In this document: piece by piece, positions 1 to 5,430 of the stretch | Position numbering within the stretch: the stretch's first letter is position 1 | Layout of the letters: each line of letters begins with the position of its first letter | From: UBA3071 sp965369635 | GTDB lineage: Bacteria; Chloroflexota; Anaerolineae; UBA3071 | Direction: 5' to 3' | Assembly (NCBI GenBank): GCA_965369635.1 | Contig: CBDURC010000129.1 | Location: 1 to 8,700 of the forward strand | Length of the DNA: 8,700 nt | Position numbers and translations under genes: made by a program | Notes under the pieces: model-generated | Database searches by the model: none | What the model was told of the DNA's origin: nothing | The model's input: the letters and a program-made list of their open reading frames with translations, nothing else

Positions 1-189
1 GCGGGGCACGGCTACCACACTTTCGACTTCGGCGGTGCGGGCCACCCCGACGTCCCCTACGGTGTGCGGGATTTCAAGGCCAAGTTCGGTGGTCGGCTGG
101 TCAACTACGGACGGGAACGCTGCGTGCACGCCCCCCGGCTTCTGCGACTCAGCGAGGCCGCATACGGTTTGCTGCGACGATTCCTGTAG
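1..189 (+). CDS. FemAB-family transferase, C-terminal end (partial)
   Basis: This is the last 62 codons of a gene that begins before the window; frame 1 is open from base 1 to the TAG at 187-189. The visible residues contain FDFGGAG, then YGVRDFKAKFGG and LVNYGRE. This is the usual C-terminal signature of FemA/FemB/FemX-like proteins, the aminoacyl-tRNA-dependent peptidoglycan-bridge ligases and their acetyltransferase-fold relatives. Members act in the cytoplasm on lipid-linked cell-wall precursors, but in Chloroflexota many FemAB-like proteins have unknown acceptors, so the substrate is not claimed. The N-terminal domain is out of view. The next gene starts 30 bp downstream on the same strand with its own Shine-Dalgarno site, which suggests co-transcription in an envelope or glycan operon. 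A short ORF starting at base 35 is only an out-of-frame reading of this gene. Confidence 0.75.
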   Translation, partial: AGHGYHTFDFGGAGHPDVPYGVRDFKAKFGGRLVNYGRERCVHAPRLLRLSEAAYGLLRRFL

Positions 190-204
190 CCGAAGATACG
201 CAAC

Positions 205-210
205 AGGGAG
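205..210 (+). promoter_or_regulatory. Ribosome binding site of the acetyltransferase gene
   Basis: The sequence AGGGAG lies 9 nt before the ATG at 220. It supports this start codon and therefore the long N-terminal extension before the beta-helix, rather than a start nearer the first hexapeptide repeat. Confidence 0.7.
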
Positions 211-219
211 CACTTTTCC

Positions 220-1095
220 ATGACTGTTCTGCGCATCTGGCAACGCTACATCTTCAGAGCACTGGCTCGCATCACCCCCGGCCATCGCCTGCGGTGCTGG
301 CTGCTGCGCCAATGTGATGACGCCACTGACCAGACCAGGCCCAGCAACGTGCCCCGCTTGGGGCAGGGCGGGAATCCCCCTCGCATCCATCCAACGGCAG
401 TCGTCTCGCCACAGGCACAGGTGGGGGAAGGCACGAGCATCTGGCATCACGCTCAGGTACGGGAGGGCGTGCGCATCGGACGTGAGTGCATTGTGGGCAA
501 GAACGTCTACGTGGACTTCGACGTGGTCATCGGCAACCGCGTGAAGATCCAGAACAACGCGCTGGTGTACCACGGCGCAACTATCGAAGATGGGGTGTTC
601 ATCGGCCCTGCCGCTTGCCTGACCAATGACCGCCGGCCGCGGGCTGTCACGCCGGATGGCGCTCTCAAGTCAGGCACCGACTGGGAGGGAGGAACCATCC
701 TAGTGCGGGAGGGGGCGGCCATCGGTGCGCGAGCTGTGATCTTGCCCAACGTCACCATTGGCCCCTGGGCGATGGTAGCTGCCGGGGCAGTGGTCACCCA
801 CGATGTGCCAGCGCACGGGCTCGCGGTTGGCATGCCGGCGCGCTTGCAGGGCTATGTCTGCCGCTGCGGTGAGCGGCTTGAGCCGTCTGGAAGGAACGAG
901 AACGAGGACGGCGTGCCCCGCTTGGGGCGGGGCGTGGTCATGCGCTGTTGTGCTTGCGGTGCCGAGCACGTCCTGGCCTGCGGTTTGGGCAGGGGTGCAA
1001 GGGCGCTAGGGTGCAGGGGTGCTCCTCTGCTCCCCTGCTCCCCCGCTCCGCCCGAGGGTCCAGTTCTTGCGATAGCCGAAGAAGACCAGGGATAA
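220..1095 (+). CDS. WlbB/WbpD-type sugar N-acetyltransferase (left-handed beta-helix) with zinc ribbon
   Basis: The 291-residue protein has a left-handed beta-helix from about residue 55 to 211, built of hexapeptide repeats such as VGEGTS, IGRECI, IGNRVK and IGPWAM. LTNDRRPRA (134-142) and a late VAAGAVVTHDVPAHGLAVGMPAR segment are typical of the WbpD/WlbB family. That family acetylates the 3-amino group of UDP-2-acetamido-3-amino-2,3-dideoxy-glucuronate with acetyl-CoA for surface polysaccharides. A C-terminal zinc ribbon follows, with C214/C216 and C243/C246. Usual family members are about 190-220 residues. This one has an extra 54-residue N-terminus, with a basic, aromatic stretch (residues 4-30) like the membrane-proximal helix of WcaF-type acyltransferases. 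It also has about 40 extra residues after the ribbon that come from a repeat array and from antisense reading of the neighbouring gene. The exact sugar substrate is an inference; another nucleotide-amino-sugar is possible. Confidence 0.82.
   Translation: MTVLRIWQRYIFRALARITPGHRLRCWLLRQCDDATDQTRPSNVPRLGQGGNPPRIHPTAVVSPQAQVGEGTSIWHHAQVREGVRIGRECIVGKNVYVDFDVVIGNRVKIQNNALVYHGATIEDGVFIGPAACLTNDRRPRAVTPDGALKSGTDWEGGTILVREGAAIGARAVILPNVTIGPWAMVAAGAVVTHDVPAHGLAVGMPARLQGYVCRCGERLEPSGRNENEDGVPRLGRGVVMRCCACGAEHVLACGLGRGARALGCRGAPLLPCSPAPPEGPVLAIAEEDQG
348..364 (+). repeat. 17-nt palindromic repeat, copy 1
   Basis: cgtgccccgcttggggc is identical to copy 2 at 912-928. Bases 350-355 and 360-365 form a perfect 6-bp stem around the loop gctt. 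Read in frame it encodes VPRLG (residues 44-48), in the linker between the N-terminal helix and the beta-helix. Confidence 0.75.
912..928 (+). repeat. 17-nt palindromic repeat, copy 2
   Basis: This is an exact second copy of the element at 348-364, 564 bp (188 codons) away and therefore in the same reading frame. It again encodes VPRLG (residues 232-236). It lies in the loop between the two cysteine pairs of the zinc ribbon (C214/C216 and C243/C246). Here only the 5-bp stem gcccc/ggggc at 915-928 is kept. Confidence 0.75.
992..1047. repeat. Octanucleotide array of seven units switching from G-rich to C-rich
   Basis: Seven consecutive 8-bp units can be aligned without gaps. Four are purine-led (ggggtgca at 992, agggcgct at 1000, agggtgca at 1008, ggggtgct at 1016). 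Three are pyrimidine-led (starting at 1024, 1032 and 1040, the last being cccccgct). All seven end in YGCW. Bases 1013-1019 (gcagggg) pair perfectly with 1032-1038 (cccctgc), and 1009-1011 can pair with 1040-1042 beyond one mismatch. The array can therefore form a hairpin with a 12-nt loop, which may stop transcription from either convergent gene. It has no T-tract, so intrinsic termination is uncertain. The array encodes the tail of the plus-strand acetyltransferase and contains the stop codon of the minus-strand GNAT-like gene (TAG at 1008-1006). Confidence 0.7.
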
Positions 1096-1707
1096 CTCGC
1101 GGGCGGTGATGACGAACCCCGCTCTCTGCTGCCCGGCCAGAGATACCTTGTGCCACGTAGCGGCGTGGCTGACGATGGTTCTGATATCCGGACGCTCTCT
1201 CCTCACATAGTTGAAGACAGCCTGCTGCAACGTGGACAGAAGCCTCTTACCGCGATAAGGCTCGAAAACCCAACCGTCAATCATGTATGCCTCATCGTCT
1301 CCCAGCTTGGACCCCGCACCGCTCACCGGTGGCATCTTGAGCCAGATGAAGCCAACGAAGTTACCCCCAGAGTAGCCGCAAAACAGAATGTCCCCCCTCT
1401 TTAGCCTTACCTTGAATTGGTCGCAGCCAAAGCCGCCACGTATTCTCCGGATCTCTTCTTCGCCTCCCCAGTCAGGGCTTAGCTGGCCGGACGTGGCTAC
1501 CACCTCAGTAGGTATCCTGGGTTCTGTTTCCTCTTCCGGAATCTGCAAGTCCTTCTCCAGGCGATGGACTGCCTCGATCCAGAGCAGGTGAGGAAAGCTC
1601 TCCTTCAGCGTCGCCCTGAGTCCAATAATCGGGACAAGAGAGAATATCTTGCGAATCCATAACCAAGCGTACTTGACGACCACGAGCCAATGCCTCCATA
1701 CATCCAT
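1006..1707 (-). CDS. GNAT-like acetyltransferase (putative)
   Basis: The 233-residue protein is weakly recognisable as a GNAT-fold N-acyltransferase. A central strand pattern leads to YMIDGWVFEPYRGKRLLSTL (residues 141-160), where PYRGKRLLSTL resembles the acetyl-CoA pyrophosphate-binding loop and following helix. It continues as a helix, a strand (IRTIVSHA) and QQRAGFV, the usual late GNAT order. Residues 7-29 are hydrophobic with aromatics and may sit at the membrane. The substrate is unknown. The gene follows the phosphohydrolase stop by 11 bp, so it is probably co-transcribed and perhaps translationally coupled. Start choice is unsure. The ATG at 1707 lies among three staggered ATGs (1711, 1707, 1703) with no Shine-Dalgarno site. 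A GTG at 1683 has a perfect GGAGG at 1697-1693, 9 nt upstream, and would give 225 residues. The last ~13 residues (GGAGEQRSTPAP) are read from the octamer array, so the original C-terminus may have been altered. Confidence 0.6.
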   Translation of the reverse strand: MDVWRHWLVVVKYAWLWIRKIFSLVPIIGLRATLKESFPHLLWIEAVHRLEKDLQIPEEETEPRIPTEVVATSGQLSPDWGGEEEIRRIRGGFGCDQFKVRLKRGDILFCGYSGGNFVGFIWLKMPPVSGAGSKLGDDEAYMIDGWVFEPYRGKRLLSTLQQAVFNYVRRERPDIRTIVSHAATWHKVSLAGQQRAGFVITARELSLVFFGYRKNWTLGRSGGAGEQRSTPAP

Positions 1708-1718
1708 CCATCAGACCA

Positions 1719-3434
1719 TCAGATGTATCCCAACCCTTCCAGCGCCTTGCGGATCCCTTCTTCGTCCTCGTCTGAGTAGACCTCGCCAGCCACTGCACCT
1801 TCCCGGACATCTCCCAGCGGTTCGCCGTGAACCACCGGATGGTGTGCCAGGACGCCCGGCTCCAGTGCTTCTTCCAGAACTCGCCCGTCCATGTCCTGCG
1901 GCACTGGACAGCCCAGGGCGTACAGGATGGTGGGAGCCAGGTCGGTGATCTCCGCTCCTTCTACACGCTCACCACGACGGATCAGACCCTCTCCGCGCAT
2001 GATCAGCACCCCCTCCATCAAGTGATCGCCGCTGAAACGGGCCAGAAAGGAGTGGGGCACCTCGGTGATCAGGCGGTCCGTTTCGTCCCCACCCTGGTAG
2101 GCCGGATCAGTGAGGAGCACGATGTCCGGCATCTCCTCCAGGAAGGGACCGGCATAGACCTCCTCCCGCCGATAGGCCTCGTGCACCAGCGGGCGGCCAT
2201 CGTCCGGGTCGGTCAAGCCCCGCAGTGCGTCCAATATCTCAGAGCGCAAAGCCTCGTACTCTGCCCCCAGTTCGACGATCCCCTCTGGCTGGCGGCCTCG
2301 CAGGTTGATCTCGATTCCCTGGGCCGGGTACTGCAGATCCACTCGATAGGCCTGTGTCCTGGCCCAGTCAACGAGCCCAGCGCTGCTCTTGAGCTCAGAG
2401 ATGCCAACCTTGATCCGTTCTGGGAGATGCCGATTTGCCCAATCAGGGAAGGGGAAACAAAGACGAGCCCACTTCACCAGTCGGCGGGCTGCTCGACGCG
2501 GGGGGCGCTTTCTGCCAGTGCGAACCTGCAACCAGCCCCGTTGCTGCAACCAAGCGTTGAGGTTGAGCGCCTGTCCTGGCCGTGGCCCGCCCCCATGATC
2601 CGACATGACTATCACCAGCCAGTCTGATCCCGCCTGAGCGACCAGCCGCCCCACCATGCCGTCTAGCTTGCGGTAGTACTCGGCGATGATGTCACCGTGC
2701 TGGGCGGCCTCCGCCGGATCGTACAGCGAGTGCTGTGGGTCTACGTACTTCCAAAACTTGTGCTGAAAGCCATCGGTGATGCCGCTGACGCACAAGTAGA
2801 GGTCCTGTTCTCCGGCTTGCAGGAAGCGGGACATGGTCCGCTCGATAGTCTCGATCTCGAAGTCGGCGTTGCGCCGCTCCTCGGCTACTCCCGCCGCCAG
2901 GATCTCATCGTGCGAGTGGAGGGCGATGGGAGTGAGCTCCTCCCCCAGCTCCGGTGGAAACGTGTAGGCCTGCCTGCGATCCGGCGTGGGATAGCCGGCC
3001 ACCATCACTCCTCGCACCGGCCAGACAGGGTAGGTCATCGGCACTCGATAGGCCACCACCCCCCGCCCTTGCTGGCTTACAGCGTCGAGAAAGGTTCGGC
3101 CAGCAAAGGCAGCCGAGGAGGCGAACCGGCTGGTGTAGCCGGAGTAATTGCGCAGGTCCAGATAGCGGAAGTCGAGAATGCCGTAGTGGGCCGGGTTCTT
3201 GCCGGTCAGGAAAGCCGTCCAGGCCGGTGCGGAATTGGGGGGAAGGGTGGAGCGCAGCCGTCCCCAGACGCCGTCGGTCATTAGTTGAGCCAGATACGGA
3301 AGCTCACCGGCGGCCAACAGGGGGTCCATGACGTCAAAAGTCGCGCCATCCAGGCCGATGATCAGAGCTTTGCGATTTTGTGTTTTTGCTGAAGTCACAG
3401 GCACTTGTCCGTCAAGAGTGATTGGCAGTTCCAT
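1719..3434 (-). CDS. Alkaline-phosphatase-superfamily phosphohydrolase/phosphodiesterase
   Basis: The product is 571 residues from the ATG at 3434. The metal and nucleophile set of the nucleotide pyrophosphatase/phosphodiesterase branch is complete: D29 in GLDGATFD (27-34), probable nucleophile S68 in PPNSAPAWTAFLTG, D221 and H225 in ITDGFQHKFW, D279/H280 in SDHGGG, and H471 in GDHLMEGV. A two-zinc phosphohydrolase acting on a phosphodiester or phosphomonoester is expected (COG3379-like); the substrate cannot be read from sequence. The end EEGIRKALEGLGYI resembles the tail found on many members of this superfamily. No signal peptide is evident, so a cytoplasmic location is inferred. The frame is open up to an ATG at 3476. 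However, a consensus promoter (-10 at 3462-3457) lies inside that extension, so the ATG at 3434 (or 3443) is the likelier start. Conserved sequence begins only at RKALIIGLDG. The GNAT-like gene follows in the same operon. Confidence 0.85.
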   Translation of the reverse strand: MELPITLDGQVPVTSAKTQNRKALIIGLDGATFDVMDPLLAAGELPYLAQLMTDGVWGRLRSTLPPNSAPAWTAFLTGKNPAHYGILDFRYLDLRNYSGYTSRFASSAAFAGRTFLDAVSQQGRGVVAYRVPMTYPVWPVRGVMVAGYPTPDRRQAYTFPPELGEELTPIALHSHDEILAAGVAEERRNADFEIETIERTMSRFLQAGEQDLYLCVSGITDGFQHKFWKYVDPQHSLYDPAEAAQHGDIIAEYYRKLDGMVGRLVAQAGSDWLVIVMSDHGGGPRPGQALNLNAWLQQRGWLQVRTGRKRPPRRAARRLVKWARLCFPFPDWANRHLPERIKVGISELKSSAGLVDWARTQAYRVDLQYPAQGIEINLRGRQPEGIVELGAEYEALRSEILDALRGLTDPDDGRPLVHEAYRREEVYAGPFLEEMPDIVLLTDPAYQGGDETDRLITEVPHSFLARFSGDHLMEGVLIMRGEGLIRRGERVEGAEITDLAPTILYALGCPVPQDMDGRVLEEALEPGVLAHHPVVHGEPLGDVREGAVAGEVYSDEDEEGIRKALEGLGYI

Positions 3435-3456
3435 TTTTCGCATCTTTCGTGGTCTG

Positions 3457-3484
3457 ATTATACTCACCTTGCCCATGTCTGCAA
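3457..3484 (-). promoter_or_regulatory. Sigma-70-type promoter of the phosphohydrolase operon
   Basis: Read on the minus strand, TTGCAG (3484-3479) is followed after 16 nt by a perfect TATAAT (3462-3457). The expected transcription start is near 3450. This puts the longest possible start codon (ATG 3476) upstream of the transcript. It leaves ATG 3443, with almost no leader, or ATG 3434, with about a 15-nt leader containing a weak gaaag site. It is predicted from sequence only. Confidence 0.6.
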
Positions 3485-3502
3485 CTTGCGATTCCCCTGT
3501 AG

Positions 3503-3531
3503 TTGACCCAATACGCTGCTTGTGCTAAAAT
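3503..3531 (+). promoter_or_regulatory. Sigma-70-type extended -10 promoter of uvrC
   Basis: TTGACC (3503-3508), a 17-nt spacer, and TAAAAT (3526-3531) preceded by TGC (3523-3525, an extended -10). The predicted start of transcription, 7 nt after the -10, is base 3538, the G of an in-frame GTG. Its -35 box lies 18 bp from the -35 box of the divergent phosphohydrolase promoter, so one regulator could affect both. No clear operator repeat was seen between them. Confidence 0.65.
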
Positions 3532-3537
3532 GTGGGC

Positions 3538-5406
3538 GTGAACGTAAGCGAGCAACTGCAGGCCAAACTGGACACGCTACCGACCAAGCCTGGCGTCTAC
3601 TTGATGAAGGAGACGCAAGGCGATGTTATCTATGTGGGCAAGACAGTCAATCTGCGCAGCCGAGTGCGTTCCTATTTCCAGCGCGCCGGTCAACATCATG
3701 CCAAGACACGCCGGCTGACGGCAGAGGTGACCGACTTCGACTGGATCATCACCGAGAACGAACTGGAAGCGCTGGTGCTGGAGAATGTGCTCATCAAGCA
3801 GCACCGCCCCCGGTTCAACGTTCGGCTAAGGGATGACAAAACCTATCCCTACATCAAGATTCACTGGCAGGATTCCTTCCCCAGGGTGACCGTCACGCGG
3901 CGTATGGTGCAGGACGGCGCCTGGTACTTCGGTCCCTACGCTTCGCCAGGAACCGTGCGCCAGACGCTGGACGGCCTGCGGCGCATCTTTCCCTATCTCA
4001 CCTGCCGGCGAGAGATCACGGGGAAGGATGAGCGGCCTTGTCTCTATTACCACATCCAGCGATGCATGGGTCCATGCATCGGGGCGGTGAGCCAGGAGGA
4101 ATACAGGGAGATAATGGGAAGGATGGCTCGCTTCCTGCGCGGCGAGAGCGAAGATGTACTGGCGGACTTGGAGGAGCGCATGCAGGCGGCCGCTGCCGAC
4201 TGGCGCTTCGAACGCGCCGCTCTCTACCGGGATCAGATGAAGGCCGCACGGCGCATCGTCGAGCGGCAGAAGGTGGTCTCCGCTACCATGACCGACCGGG
4301 ATGTCATCGCCTTGGCCCGCCAAGACGGCAGCGCCTGCGCGCAGGTCTTCTTCATCCGACGTGGCAAGCTCATCGGGCGTGAGTTGTTCATCCTCGAGGG
4401 GGCAGGCGAGGAAGACGAAGCACAGGTGATGCCCTCATTCCTCAAGCAGTTCTATGATCAGGCGGCCTACGTTCCGCCAGAGGTTTTGCTGCCACAGCCG
4501 GTAGACGAGGCCCCGCTCATCGCAGAGTGGCTGGGCGCGAAACGGGGCTCGAAGGTAACATTGCGCGTCCCCCGCCGTGGGCAGGGGCGAGATCTGGTGC
4601 ACATGGCTATGGAGAACGCCGCGGAGATGCTGGCAGCCCTGCGCAAGCAGTGGCAGGCGGACAAGAGCAAGCAGGTGCAGGCGCTGGCGGAGTTGCAGAA
4701 GGCGCTGGGTTTGGCCGCGCCACCTGCGCGCATTGAGGCCTACGACATCTCCACACTCCAAGGCCACCACACAGTCGGCAGCATGGTGGTCTTCGCCCAG
4801 GGGACGCCGCGCAAGAGCGACTACCGCCGCTTTCGGGTGCGTGGGCGCGGCGCGCATGGAGGGCCAGACGACTACGCCGCCATGCGAGAGGTGCTGCGCC
4901 GCCGCTTCCGGCGTGCCGTGGAACCGCCTGATGAGGACCCTGGCCGCAAGGCGCGGGCCAGCGACGCCGTGTGGACGTTGCTGCCGGACCTGGTACTGCT
5001 CGATGGTGGCCGGGGGCAGCTCAACGTGGGCCTGGAGGCTCTGGAGGAATACGACCTGCGGGACACGGTGCCTATCATCGCCCTGGCCAAGGAGCATGAG
5101 GAGCTGTTTCTGCCAGATCGAGATGAACCGCTGCGGTTGCCACGCCGCTCGCAGGGGCTGTTTCTGGTGCAGCGCATCCGCGACGAAGCGCATCGTTTCG
5201 CCATCAGCAGCCACCGGCGGGCAAGGCGGAAGGCAGCGTTGGCATCGGAACTGGAGCAGATTCATGGCATCGGGCCACGGCGGCGGCAGTCCCTGCTGAA
5301 GGCTTTCGGCTCGCTGGAGGGCGTCCGCCAGGCGTCGGTAGAGGAACTGGCCGCCGTGGCGGGAATGACGCGCCCCGCGGCGCGGGCGGTGAAAGAGCAG
5401 TTGTAG
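3538..5406 (+). CDS. uvrC: UvrABC excinuclease subunit C
   Basis: UvrC makes the two incisions in nucleotide excision repair after UvrA/UvrB find a lesion. The 622-residue product (numbered from GTG 3538) is full length for the family. In order it has: a GIY-YIG nuclease domain (GVY 19-21, YVG 32-34, catalytic-glutamate segment ENELEALVLE 73-82) for the 3' cut; four cysteines C156, C168, C176 and C180, with the 12-8-4 spacing of the E. coli UvrC Fe-S site; a UVR motif at about 207-240 for UvrB contact; an RNase-H-like nuclease with D403 (YDIS), D489 (LLDGG) and H552 (DEAHRFA) for the 5' cut; and a helix-hairpin-helix DNA-binding tail from about 572. An in-frame TAA at 3526-3528 excludes any earlier start. 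GTG 3532 is possible, but GTG 3538 coincides with the predicted transcription start, implying leaderless translation. The next gene follows by 24 bp. Confidence 0.97.
   Translation: MNVSEQLQAKLDTLPTKPGVYLMKETQGDVIYVGKTVNLRSRVRSYFQRAGQHHAKTRRLTAEVTDFDWIITENELEALVLENVLIKQHRPRFNVRLRDDKTYPYIKIHWQDSFPRVTVTRRMVQDGAWYFGPYASPGTVRQTLDGLRRIFPYLTCRREITGKDERPCLYYHIQRCMGPCIGAVSQEEYREIMGRMARFLRGESEDVLADLEERMQAAAADWRFERAALYRDQMKAARRIVERQKVVSATMTDRDVIALARQDGSACAQVFFIRRGKLIGRELFILEGAGEEDEAQVMPSFLKQFYDQAAYVPPEVLLPQPVDEAPLIAEWLGAKRGSKVTLRVPRRGQGRDLVHMAMENAAEMLAALRKQWQADKSKQVQALAELQKALGLAAPPARIEAYDISTLQGHHTVGSMVVFAQGTPRKSDYRRFRVRGRGAHGGPDDYAAMREVLRRRFRRAVEPPDEDPGRKARASDAVWTLLPDLVLLDGGRGQLNVGLEALEEYDLRDTVPIIALAKEHEELFLPDRDEPLRLPRRSQGLFLVQRIRDEAHRFAISSHRRARRKAALASELEQIHGIGPRRRQSLLKAFGSLEGVRQASVEELAAVAGMTRPAARAVKEQL
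4060..4081. repeat. 10-bp perfect inverted repeat inside uvrC
   Basis: cgatgcatgg (4060-4069) and ccatgcatcg (4072-4081) are separated by two bases. The element encodes RCMGPCI, which includes two of the four Fe-S cysteines (C176 and C180). It may be a by-product of the codons chosen for CMGPCI. Confidence 0.6.
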
Positions 5407-5420
5407 TCGATTCACTTGCT

Positions 5421-5425
5421 GGAGG
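5421..5425 (+). promoter_or_regulatory. Ribosome binding site of the sensor/PH membrane protein gene
   Basis: GGAGG lies 5 nt before ATG 5431. It decides that start over an in-frame TTG at 5416, which has no such site and would add five residues. Confidence 0.8.
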
Positions 5426-5430
5426 CGACT

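Noticed and set aside
1701..1711. Short catc tandem repeat before the GNAT-like gene
   Set aside because: Fewer than three full units; it only produces three staggered ATG codons. It was considered as a slippage switch but is too short to support one.
1827..2627. Plus-strand open frame (266 codons) opposite the phosphohydrolase gene
   Set aside because: It is fully antisense to a gene with a complete set of catalytic motifs, and its product has no recognisable family features.
3522..3836. Plus-strand frame overlapping the uvrC start
   Set aside because: It is a shifted reading of the conserved GIY-YIG domain, and its start lies within the uvrC promoter.
3826..4323. Minus-strand open frame (165 codons) inside uvrC
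   Set aside because: It is antisense to conserved uvrC domains including the Fe-S cysteines, with no credible start site or motif.
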